Origin: Helichrysum umbraculigerum
Lineage: Eukaryota; Streptophyta; Magnoliopsida; Asterales; Asteraceae
Reading direction: 5' to 3'
NCBI GenBank assembly: GCA_949592205.1
Contig: CATIUR010000002.1
Location: 6,052,501 to 6,116,500 of the forward strand
DNA: 64,000 nucleotides
Made by a program: the position numbers and the translations under genes
Notes under the pieces: generated by a model
Seen by the model: only the letters and a program-made list of their open reading frames with translations
The model's database searches: none
What the model was told of the DNA's origin: nothing
Shown here: one piece after another, positions 1 through 10,605 of the stretch
Position numbering within the stretch: the stretch's first letter is position 1
Layout: each line of letters opens with the position of its first letter

Positions 1-3000
1 TTTGAGTTAGCATGTTCTGTGGATGGTGATGTTAGGGCTCAAGGATTAGATGTGAAGGACAAGTCTCCAACGAAACCCAAGAGTGAGTCTTCGGGTAGTC
101 CGGGGAAGAAAAAGTGGCATGGTTCTTCCCGTGATAAAGGGCAAGGTTCGAGTGGTGGTGCTATAGGAGATAAATCGAACTGGTGCACTAATTGTAAATC
201 AAAGCACACGGGTCCTTGTACTCCTCAAACGGCTAGGTGCATTAAGTGTGGACAGTTTGGCCATGATATCAAAGATTGTACCTTCCCTAAGTCGGTGTGT
301 TAGAACTGTCGCAAGGAAGGTCACCGTTCGGGTTTGTGTCCGGAGACGGAGAGACACAGAACGGGTACGGTCGGAGGTTCTTCATCTTCTGGCCAGAAAA
401 GAAAGAATCCACCTTTGGCAACGGGCAGGGCTTTCCAAATGACAGTCGATGAAGCTGTCAGGACAGAGGACGTCATCACTGGTACTTTTCTTGTAAATTC
501 TGTACCGACATATGTCTTATTTGATTCTGGAGCTAATTTTTCATTCATATCCATGACCTTTTGTGATAAATTGAAATTGACTCCCTCTGTTATTACAAAT
601 CCTATTGAGGTTGAAGTAGCGAATGGTAAAATGGTTCCAGTTACCACATCAGTGACTGGGGATAGTATTTTGATTGAAGACCATAATTTTCCTGTCTCTT
701 TTCTTTTGATGCCCATTCCGGGATTTGATGTGGTTTTGGGTATGGACTGGTTGAGTCAAAATAAGGCCAACATTGATTTCCATAGAAAGCTAATAAGACT
801 TCCTACCTCGGATGAGTCGTATGTCATGGCTCGGGGTGTGCGGGTAAATGGTAGTATTCCCTTGATTTCGATGATGAAAGCTAGAAAATCTCTAGCTAAG
901 GGGTGTGAATCATATTTGGCCTATGTGGTTAACGCTAAACTAGAAAAGAAAAAGGTCACCGACGTCTGAGTGGTTTCGGAATACTCGGATGTTTTTCCCG
1001 ATGAATTGCCCGGCTTACCTCCTATTAGAGATATAGAGTATATAATTGAATTGATCCCTGGTTCTTCTCCCGTAGCTAGGGCTCCTTATAGACTAGCTCC
1101 TTCCGAAATTCGTGAAATGATGAGTCAAATTCAAGAGTTACTAGATAAGGGTTTTGTTAGACCTAGTTCCTCTCCTTGGGGTGCGCCCGTATTGTTTGTG
1201 AAAAAGAAGGATGGCACCCTTCGGATGTGTATTGACTATAGGGAGTTGAATAAGAGAACCGTAAAGAATAAGTACCATTTGCCTCGAATTGATGAGCTGT
1301 TTGACCAATTGCAAGGGTCCTCGTATTTTTCTAAAATTGATTTGAGATCGGGTTATCACCAAGTGCGGGTTTGCGAGGAGGATATTCCTAAGACAGCTTT
1401 TCGCACTAGATATGGGCATTATGAATTTCTTGTTATGCCTTTTGGGTTGACTAACGCTCCGGCAATCTTCATGGATTTGATGAATAGAGTTTGTCGACCT
1501 TATCTCGATAAGTTTGTTATAGTGTTCATTGATGATATCTTGGTATATTCTAAGTCTGAGACTGATCATGAGATGCATTTACGTTTGGTTCTTGATACTT
1601 TAAGAAAGGAGTAATTGTATGCTAAATTTTCTAAGTGCGAGTTTTGGTTGCGCGAGGTGCAGTTTTTGGGTCACATCATTTGTGAGGATGGAGTTAAGGT
1701 AGATCCATCTAAAATTGAAGCAGTCATGAATTGGCAAGCGCCTAAATCTCCTTCTAAAATTAAGAGTTTCCTTGGATTAGCTGGGTATTACCGAAAGTTC
1801 ATTAAGGATTTCTCTAAGCTCGCGGGTCCTTTGACTAAGTTGACTCGTAAAGATGTGAAATTTCTATGGGGTGATCAACAAGAATCGGCTTTCCAGAATT
1901 TGAAACTGTTGTTGTGTCAGGCTCCGGTTTTAGCATTGCCTGACGGGTCCGACGATTTCATTGTGTACTGTGATGCTTCGTCTGCGGGGTTAGGTTGTGT
2001 TTTGATGCAACGCGACCGTGTTATTGCCTATGCTTCGTGACAATTGAAACCTCATGAGATAAACTACCCTACCCATGACTTGGAGTTAGCGGCGGTGGTC
2101 TTTGCCTTGAAAATCTGGAGACATTATTTGTACGGTACTAAATGTGTTATTTGCACGGATCACAAGAGCCTTCAATACATGTTTTCTCAAAAGGAGCTTA
2201 ATATGCGTCAAAGGAGATGGTTGGAATTGATCAAAGATTATGACTGTGAAATTCGCTATCACCCGGGTAAAGCCAATGTTGTGGCGGATGCTTTGAGTCG
2301 AAAAGGGAAACCAGAAAAAGTTTGTTTTATGCGATTGGAGGTTTCTTCAGATTTGATTAACAGTTTGAAATCAGCTTAAATAGAGGCATTGTTGGAGCAT
2401 AACTTGAAATCTGAGGCTATACATAAAAGAAAGGATTTTATGATTGATGACTCTCGTGAATTAAAGACTTTTCAGAATCGAGTTTGGGTTCCTTTGGTTG
2501 GTGGTCTTCGAAATGTGATCTTGTTAGAAGCTCACAAGTCTAGAATGTCGGTTCATCCAGGTAGCACCAAGATGTATCAGGATTTGAAACCATTGTATTG
2601 GTGGCCTACTTTGAAATTGGATGTTGCTCGGTTTGTTGAATCATGCCATATTTGTTCTCAAGTAAAAGCCGAACATCAGAAACCCTATGGAACTTTGAAA
2701 CAGCTTGAGATTACCGAGTGGAAATGGGAGCATGTTACCATGGATTTTGTAACCAAGTTGCCTCGGACGGTCAAGGGTAACGACATGATTTGGGTGATTG
2801 TGGATAGATTAACCAAAAGTGCTCATTTCCTTGCTACTTGCGAGTCGGCATCGTTGAGTAAGTTGGCACAGTTGTACATCAATGAGATTGTGGTTAGACA
2901 TGATATTCCGTTATCGATTGTTTCCGACAGAGATTCTCGGTTCGTATCGGGTTTTTGGCAGAGTTTGCAGCGCGAATTGGGTACCAGAATTAATTTGAGT

Positions 3001-3813
3001 ACGGCTTATCACCCTCAGACGGATGGTCAGTCGGAGCGCACCATTCAAACCTTGGAGGATATGTTACGTGCATGTGTATTGGAATATGGTGGGTCGTGGG
3101 ATTCCCATTTGCCATTGGTCGAATTTGCTTATAATAATTCATATCACTCTAGTATAGGTATGCCACCTTATGAGTTGTTATATGGTCGTAAGTGTAGAAC
3201 GCCCACATGTTAGTTAGAGGCGGGCAAGAAACAGTTTTCGGGCCCCGATTTAGTTCAAATTACCGCCGATAAGGTAGCTATAGCCCGTGATAGATTGAAA
3301 GCGGCTCGTGATAGGCAAAAGCAATATGCCGATCCACGTCGTAGACCCGTTTCTTTTGTAGAAGGTGAGTTGGTTTACTTGAAGGTTTCACCTTGGAAGG
3401 GTGTTATCCGGTTTGGAAAACGTGTTAAACTAGCTCCTAGATACATAGAACCATTTAAAATTCGACAAGTAGTCAATGACCAAACTGTTTCCTTAGATCT
3501 TCCTCCGGAATTGGCGGGTATTCATGATACCTTTAATGTGTGCTACTTAAGAAAATGCAACGTGGAGGACCAATCCCAAGTTCTTCCATTGCAAGACCTA
3601 CGTGTGGACTCGAGCCAGAGACTTGTAGAAGAGCCTGTGGAACTTTTAGATCGTAAAGTGACTAAACTTCGCAAGAAGGATATCCCAATGGTGTTGGTTA
3701 AATGGAATCATAGTTTGGGTCCAAACCTTACGTGGGAGACCGAGTCTAGCATGAGGATGCTTTATCCTAGTCTTTTTGTGCGTGACGAGATTTCAGGGAC
3801 GAAATCTCCTTAA
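1..3813 (+). pseudogene. Ty3/gypsy chromovirus gag-pol polyprotein, 5' truncated, six in-frame stops
   Basis: One reading frame runs from base 1 to the stop at 3811-3813 with no frameshift. It is broken by TAG 301, TGA 967, TAA 1612, TGA 2038, TAA 2377 and TAG 3211. Domains in order: gag zinc knuckles (about 181-350), an aspartic protease with a DSG motif (about 520), reverse transcriptase with FIDD (about 1530), RNase H (about 1960-2320), integrase with an HHCC finger and D,D,E core (about 2540-3200), and a chromodomain-like tail (about 3640-3800). Residue by residue it closely resembles the intact polyprotein at 19086-23627, so it belongs to the same chromovirus group. It is an old copy decaying by point mutation; the gag start and 5' LTR lie outside the window. 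At four stops the intact copy has Trp, Arg, Gln or Trp, as expected from C-to-T or G-to-A changes. It cannot make a full polyprotein now. Confidence 0.93.
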
Positions 3814-3825
3814 GGAGGGAAGATT
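3811..3825 (+). other. Polypurine tract of the 1-9101 gypsy element
   Basis: The purine-rich run AAGGAGGGAAGA lies directly between the polyprotein stop and the LTR that begins TGTAACATCC. That is the expected place for the plus-strand primer in reverse transcription. A near-identical run lies at the same place in the intact relative (19074-19090, minus strand). Confidence 0.75.
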
Positions 3826-6722
3826 TGTAACATCCTCGATATGGGCTTGGTAGAAATACGGTAATTTATTTATTTATTTCGTATTTAAATTGTATTTAGA
3901 AATACTTGGTGTATTTTGATAACTAAAATAATAGGTCAAATGGTCGAAGGACTTATTGTGATTGTTTTAAATTGATTTAGTTGACGGTATAATAAAACTT
4001 ATTTCTCGCAAATGGTTTTTTAGGTTCCAGACAATAAATTTAGAAAGGGGTATATTTTTACACTGTAAATGGTTAAATTAAAATGTATATGTCGACCCCC
4101 TTTCATTCATTTTCTGAGTTTTGCCTAACTTCCAAGAACACACACACCTTCACTTTGAAATCTTGCAAACAAAGAGAAATCAAAAGAAAAATCATCAATC
4201 AATCCTTATTGTTGTTGTGTTTTGGTACATCTCCACCTTTCTCATCTATTCATCATCATCCTCATCTTTGTATTCACCAAAATGTAGGTGTTCATTATAC
4301 TCATTCTTGAAAATCACTTGAAATGTTGGGATAATGATAAATTGAGTTAGATTGTGATTGAATATGGTTATATGATCTTTGATAAACTGACTTCATGTTC
4401 ATTTTGGTTGAATTAATTGTGTTCTTCATGTTATAGTTGAATGATTTTGAGTTAGGTTATAAATCGGTTGAGAAATTGATGCATGTATGGAATTAGGTGT
4501 TAGATGATGTTGTTTGTTGTTGTTATATGTTTATAGGTGTTAATAGAGGTCAATTACAGGTTAAATTCGTGTGTGGTGTCTGGAATTGGTAATTTGGGGT
4601 TTTTGGTTCGAGCTAAAAGTGTTGAAGTTCTGGGTTTTGGTTGCTGATGTGCATAGAAACTGTAACACCCTCAAATTTCGGTTTGCGGAAGCTGTCGGGT
4701 CGGGTGTTACTAATCAATATACAAAGCACAAGATATAAAATGAACGACTCTAAATGAGACGTTTGAAAATAATTATACATTTCCCAAAATAGAACGTTTA
4801 CAACGTTATGAGTTTGACAGTAATTTCCAAATACATAATTTGAAAATACAAAAGTAAACGCAGAGTTGTCCCAAATGTTTGAAATCATGCGACTCGAGCT
4901 AGCATAATCTTGTAGTAATCCTAATCCTGCTGGGCACCTGAGAACACATGCTAAAACAGGTCAGCTATAAAGCTGGTGAGTTCATAGGTTTGTTAGTTGA
5001 AAACATAAAGTATAAATCTTGTATGTTTTGAGAAGTAGTTCAGAATCCGCGATTCTGATTTGTAGCAATTTGTAGATGTAATTACCAATGTGTAATTCGA
5101 AAGTTTAGGTATCTAATACCTAATCAATTGTAGTCCGTACCTAAGTACACAATAATTGAGGCATACCGAGCCTGAATACCTATCTGGTATGAGTAAGTGT
5201 ATAACGGGAGGCAATACTTGCCTAAGTTGTAACCAAATAACTGTATGACCACGTCATATGATAGTGAGTAACTGTAGTCCCGCAGAACTATGATTTAATA
5301 TATGAGGTGTTGCATCCAGCAACAAATGTTTGTAGATCCGCAGATCTATGTTTGAATGTTTAGCGTGTCCGTTTACCCGATTAGCATAAGCTAACCCGGA
5401 CATGAATTGAGCTAACGGCCTCGCGTGGCAGCACCACCGATCCGTTAACTTATTGTGAATCCCGAGTATAACTCGTTGATCCATTGATTGAAGTTTCGTC
5501 CACTGCAATACCGTGGTTTCGTTTTGTGCCCACTTTACCTTGGCATCGTTTGGTGCCCGCTGCAATACCGCGGCATCGTTTTTGAAGTTGCTCGCAAGCA
5601 ATTTGTAATTGAGCCGGCAGTACAACGACATGCCCAACTAAGTTGTTTGAGAGCCAGCAGTACTCGACATGCTGACTAAGTAGATCGTATAATAGTATGT
5701 AGATATTCATCAGGTGACACCCCCACGGTTGGATTACATCCTGGGCCGGGGGACCATCCCTGGTTGGATTACATCCTGAGCCAGAGTCGTCACCAGTTGT
5801 GTCGTTTTAATATAAGGAGTCTGTACTAACTTGTGATAATATTGTATACTCCTAGCCTAAAGCCTAGCAAGTATATATATAACGTAGTCTTGGGAAAATG
5901 TTCACTTAAGTTCAGTTCCCATTCTAGTGATAATGAAGTGTGTCGACAGTTTTAGTTCTTAATAACTAAACTTGTAACAGTATAGAGGTTATCCAGTGTA
6001 GTTAGAACTAACTAGTTCTAATGTGTTCAATGATATTGTCCCGCGACAATATGGGCAAAGGATTGTGATAACTAAATCAAGTTATGTATTGGTAATCGTT
6101 TTCCAACGACCTAACAGGGTACGATTTCAACCTATCTAGGTTAAGTATTGATATTGTTCTTAAAACAATGTTACGGATGTAATTCCTAAGTATTACACAT
6201 TTTGTATTACATACAGTAATAAAATAGTTGTGAATTATAAACAATTGTTTATATAATTCGAAAACAGTAATTGAGCATGTGTTTCACCCCGAAATCAGTA
6301 AAACAGTTGAAAGAGTGGGGCTATGAAACTCACATGTGAGTTGTTAGTGATACGATGATACGCGCGTCGTCCGAAAGGTAACCTTCTAGTATCCTAAACA
6401 CGTGAGGTTATATAAGTATGAGACAAATCAGTTTGTCTAAGCGAGTTGTTCATGTATGCATTTGTTGTTGAAGTCTGGGAATGGTGTACGGGGGTCCGGG
6501 GGCAGCGCCCCTGGTAGCGGGGTCCAAGGGGCGGCAGCCCCTGGCGGGGTCCAAGGGGCAGAGCCCCTGGCTGGGGTCGAGCTGCCAGGTCAGCTTGGAA
6601 AATTTTTATTTCTATTATGTTGCTGTAGTGAAAACGCTCTGAAATTCCATTTCGGAGGGAAATTAGGGGGTAAAATCTGAGTTCAACACTTAGTGAAATA
6701 ATAGTTCTGTTCTGTGTTTTTA

Positions 6723-7000
6723 GCGACACTTGGCTAGTGTCGCTATGGCGACACTTAATTTAGTTGGCGACACTAGGATAGTGTCGCTGGTTCCAAATAG
6801 TTAAGAATTCTGGCGACACTTGGTTAGTGTCGCTATAGGCGACACTTGTCAATTTTGGCGTCACTAAGGGAGTGTCGCTATAGGTAAATCTGATTAAGTA
6901 ATTCGGCGACACTTATGTAGTGTCGCTATATGGGCGACACTTGGAGTAGCGACACTTAGATAGTGTCGCTAGCACTGTTTTTGGCACACTAGCGACACTC
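6723..7000. repeat. Array of six 21-bp palindromes, GCGACACT / AGTGTCGC with 5-base loops
   Basis: Six units are seen, the first at 6723-6743 and the last at 6949-6969. Each is an 8-base arm, exactly five variable bases, and the complementary 8-base arm. One left arm is GCGTCACT. Extra half-sites lie between units and at the right edge. The array is downstream of the TATA box in the element's minus-strand sense, so it would be transcribed and could fold into a row of hairpins. Confidence 0.85.
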
Positions 7001-7398
7001 ACAACTGCTCGCCGGAATTTGAGCCGAAAACGGGTTTTCCGGCCTCCGTTGAGTCCGATTCTTTTACCCAACCCATATTAGAGTATTTTAAGCTTAACTA
7101 AACCGCAAACAAGCAAAATAACAAAGATTTGAGAGTTTTCGAGAATTGTCGGAAACTTACAAGTCCGCGCGAGGAGAATCTGAAAAGATAGGATTGTAGA
7201 TCGTGATGAGGTGAACGTTTTTCCCTAAATGAACGAGATGATTGGAGGTCGTTTTGATGTGTTATTTGGCGATTTATGATGATGGTGGTATGTTTTTAGA
7301 AAGAAGATGAGAGAAAAGAGGGAGAAGAGAGAGAAAGGAGAAGAAGAAAATGAGGTGAAAATGAGGAGGGGGTTGGGTTTTGTCAAACTCAGCTCCCA

Positions 7399-7408
7399 CT
7401 TTTATATA
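7399..7408 (-). promoter_or_regulatory. TATA box of the solo LTR
   Basis: The minus strand reads TATATAAAAG about 450 bp inside the U3 start, upstream of the pyrimidine-rich transcribed leader. The inverted relative at 49238 has lost this motif (CCCAAAATGGGG there), so promoter strength may differ between copies. Confidence 0.5.
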
Positions 7409-7856
7409 CTGTGGTCTCCAACCGCAGTACAAAATACCAGTATTTTCGTACCCGCTCGTAGTTCAAAATAATATTTTAAATTCTAAAATTTATTTATGTT
7501 ATTTCCGAATGTTTATTAGTGGAAGTATTTTATAAAAATACTTTGTTAAAATTTACTTTTTATATTCGGTTCTGCGTTGTCCCAACTAAATAAAATTATG
7601 TTTTTAAGACACTAAACGAATGATATCTTCGAATGTTTAATATTTTTCCCAAATTATATAATATTCATTCTAACTAATAAAACATTAGTCTTGAGATTTT
7701 TGACATTGAAGTTTGGACACGTTTTTCTGAGTAATCCTTCGTATTATATATACACTATATAAAATTTTTAAATTCCGTGGTAATAACGCGTAATTAATAC
7801 GAAGATTAAAGGTTTAAATTAGACGCGCAAGTTGACTTTTTGACCGGGTGTTACAG

Positions 7857-8112
7857 AAACGCGATCCAGCACCTTAAGCCCGGATCGCGTTCCTCTGTGT
7901 TATTGTGATCAATCGTTTTTGTTCTTCGGAACGCGATCCTGGCCCCTTGAGCCCGGATCGCATTACTCAATGAAATTACGTGTCCCTCAGATTTTACTCT
8001 TTGGAACGCGATCCAGCCTCCTTAGCCGGATCGCGTTCCCAAGTGAAAAACGGTAACAGAATGTTTTGGTGCTATGGAACGCGATCCAGACACACCTTAC
8101 CCGGATCGCGTT
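7857..8112 (+). repeat. Four hairpin units (AACGCGATCC / GGATCGCGTT) in a gypsy LTR
   Basis: Four inverted repeats lie one after another: 7858-7891, 7928-7964, 8003-8039 and 8076-8112. Each has a left arm with AACGCGATCC and a right arm with GGATCGCGTT (GGATCGCATT in the second), and a loop of 13-15 bases rich in CCTT and AGCC. Unit spacing is about 72 bp. The first unit was cut by the solo LTR: its first bases also appear as the duplicated GAAAC at 4656-4660. Confidence 0.85.
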
Positions 8113-9101
8113 TGTCAGTTTTAATTTGATGAATTTGATAACTTGTGACTTGTGTGCTTATGTTATTTAATGTGTATTGAAAGTATAGTATTTGCATTAT
8201 ACGGCATTGTTTATGTGAATATTATACTATGAATTCTAAACATGAGAGTCTAACTCGGGTTTTGATCGTGTTCCCAGATAACCAGAAGACTCAATAAGAT
8301 AAGATCTTTGAGTGGAGACTACAGTCGACAAGGGTAAGTGGATCTTGGACTCTCGGTCTAAGTTAGTTGTAACAACGTGGTTACAATGGGTAATTTGGTT
8401 TATTGCAATGATTGCCTTAATATTATATTGCCGTGACGGTTATCCCTTGAACGATTTATTGGTGTCCTATATGCTATGATAGTTGGACTAATTGATTTGG
8501 TGAGGGTCAACTAATGTGTTGGATTTGGGTACTACTACTTTGGACAACGTAATTGATCTGTACATGTGTTGGGCATTGAAATTACGTTGTATGTAGTATT
8601 AGTACTAAAACTATCGGTCTAACCACTGTTTGGCCTTCAGTTGGTTATAAGTGTTACTTGGGGAACCACCGCGGTATGAAGGTACCTCAAGGACAACCGA
8701 TCCTTCTATGTTACTTGCGATGTGCTAGTTGTAGTTACTTGTTATGCTAAGTTAGATTGTGAACCCTGGATTTATTCACTTAGCTTTGTGTTAATCCCTC
8801 TCCCCCAACTTCTTGCAAGTTTAGCTTTTGATTGTGGGTACTAGAAGTTGGTTGAAGGAATGTTTGGCACCGCACTCTGATTGTGTTTGATATGTTTTGG
8901 GTCAAAACAATTATGTCATGGATTTTATATAACGCCTAAATTGTGTTATTACTTTTAGTGATGACTTAGTATTAAATATTGTATGTATTTGGGTTGCACA
9001 TTTTGAAATGTAAAATATGCAATCTTTGTCGTATTGCTTTTATTTACGCTTCCGTATGATTATAAAAAAAAAATGTCTTGGTATTTTGGAAGGGTGTTAT
9101 A

Positions 9102-10358
9102 AATAGTATAGTGTAAGGAATTTCTAATAATACCATTGTTTTGTTAATTGTATTTGTTCTTTAACCATCCATATATCAAAATACAAAAGGTTACCTACAT
9201 ATTTTAGTACGGAGTATTAAAACTTTGAAGTTTAATCATTCAAAACTATTAACGTTAAGTTTAAAGATCGAATATCTTTGACATTAAGTATCATTGGCTA
9301 TACATTCACACAACCAATAACTTACCTGGTCTATCTATAGAAAGTGATATTTTTTACTGTTCATCCTTATTTATCTGCCATGTGTTACCTTTTCACTGGT
9401 CTATTTAAGGTTTCTGTTTAGCGAAGGTGAGGTCACACGTGAACACCAAAAGAGAGTTCTTCCATTGGCCCAACAAATATACTGAACGGTTTAAGTAATT
9501 TCTATAGGTGGCAAAACGGGCAGGCGGGCGGGTTTGGATAGTCGGGTCAAAACGGGTACGGGCAATAACGGGCTCAGGCCATAATGGGCATGGGCTATAA
9601 CAGGTACGGGTCAAAATGGGCTCGGGCAAAACGGGCTTAAATTAAAAAAATAGAAAATGAGATAAAAAAATTTTCAATTAACATTTGAATTTCCTATTGC
9701 TTGGATATACTAAAAAATACTTTTTAAATACATTTTCTACAACTTAATTATCTTGTACATGTACAAATTCCAACTGTCGACTAAACCCCGTAAATCTCAA
9801 GAGCTTTTAAATTCAGATATAATAAAATTTTACAATAAAGTACATTAAAATACTAATTTAAAACATTATAAGATAAGATTATCAATATAAATAAATCTAG
9901 AAATAACAAAAGTGTTTATACAGTATCGAGGTCAAGAAATGTTTGGAAAATACCAGATCCAAATGTTAATCTAGAAGTAGCAAAATTAATAAAAATTGTT
10001 AAATCTGGCAATAGCAAAATTAGAAAAGTTATTAAATCTGGCAATAGCAATATAAAGGTAAAGAGTAAGGTTCAAATGAGTCCATGATTTTTGAGTGAGA
10101 CTAAGGGAACCAATGATATCATGCCACATGTACAAAGAGAATGTTCCATACTACAAGACCCATTTACCCCAAACATCAATTATCTCACAAACGACAAATC
10201 GAAAAATCATGAAACTTGCACCATATTTTTCAGCGTTTTATCCTCTTCGATTTGCCGTCCCTCAAGGTATACTTTCGATAAAAAAAATTCGGTTTTTTGG
10301 TGGGTTTTATAAATTAGTAACAAATGTATTAGTAATTGATTGTACATTTATTTACGGT
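9102..10358. other. Intergenic, AT-rich; GGGC/ACGGG-rich patch at about 9515-9640
   Basis: No gene is recognised. About 9515-9640 holds a run of degenerate repeats built on GGGCA, AACGGG and GGTACGGG, like the subterminal repeats of non-autonomous DNA transposons; no ends were found. ACGGAGTA near 9210 may be a MITE remnant. Short imperfect repeats (AATCTGGCAATAGCAAAATTA type) lie at about 9995-10045. Confidence 0.4.
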
Positions 10359-10490
10359 TATGGTTAGGGTTTAGGGTTAGAGTTTAGGGTTAGGATTTAG
10401 CAGGGTTCATGGTTTAGGGTTTAGATTTTATGTTTTAGTAGGGTTTAGGGTTTATTAGGGTTTAAGGTTTAGTATGATTTAGGGTTTAAA
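10359..10490 (+). repeat. Interstitial telomere-like array, TTTAGGG type (left part)
   Basis: Degenerate tandem copies of the plant telomere unit TTTAGGG and variants (GGGTTAG, GGATTTAG) fill about 130 bp. The same kind of repeat resumes at 25413, just beyond the LINE, so both parts were probably one array before the LINE inserted. Confidence 0.8.
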
Positions 10491-10605
10491 TTTATATAAA
10501 GTGTTTTTTTTTGGGGGGTAAAGGGGACAGTACCCCGGCAAAAACATATATTAATAAAATAAAATATTTACAAGCAAATACTTTGGGCAAGTCTAAGCGG
10601 GATGA

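Larger units (their letters stand above)
4661..7855 (-). mobile_element. Solo LTR (3195 bp) of a Ty3/gypsy-type family, 5-bp target duplication
   Basis: The element runs from TGTAACACCC to GGGTGTTACA, a perfect 10-bp terminal inverted repeat, and is flanked by GAAAC at 4656-4660 and 7856-7860. It has no gag-pol. Its left end (TGTAACACC...TTTGCGGAAGC) matches the ends of the 3431-bp LTRs at 52282 and 58734, and its right end matches the inverted copy at 49238. It is therefore a member of that LTR group left behind by LTR-LTR recombination. By comparison with the complete element at 52282-62164, its transcription direction is minus. It holds a palindrome array (6723-7000), a TATA box (7399-7408) and a GAGA-rich stretch near 7300-7360. 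The short open frames inside it (around 6394-6729) are not convincing genes. Confidence 0.88.
3826..9101 (+). mobile_element. 3' LTR of the 1-9101 gypsy element, split by a solo LTR
   Basis: The LTR begins TGTAACATCC right after the polypurine tract and ends GGGTGTTATA at 9101. The ends resemble those of the chromovirus LTR at 18280-24597 (TGTAACATCC to GGCGTTATA). Internal segments also match that LTR, for example around 8770-8820 (ATTCACTTAGCTTTGTG). A 3195-bp solo LTR plus a 5-bp duplication sits at 4661-7860; without it the LTR is about 2076 bp, much longer than the 794-bp relative. The extra sequence includes four inverted-repeat units at 7857-8112. The target duplication cannot be checked because the 5' end is outside the window. 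Confidence 0.75.

Noticed and set aside
4083..4321. Plus-strand frames of 66-75 codons just inside the old gypsy LTR
   Set aside because: They lie in the LTR leader region, are rich in H/S/C repeats and overlap each other in different frames.
5254..5710. Minus-strand frames of 127 and 86 codons inside the solo LTR
   Set aside because: The frames overlap each other, show no domain and lie in LTR sequence.
6394..6729. 111-codon frame shared by two LTR copies (also 50156-50491)
   Set aside because: Conservation follows from recent LTR descent; it overlaps the palindrome-rich leader and has no domain. A small LTR-encoded peptide cannot be excluded but is unsupported.
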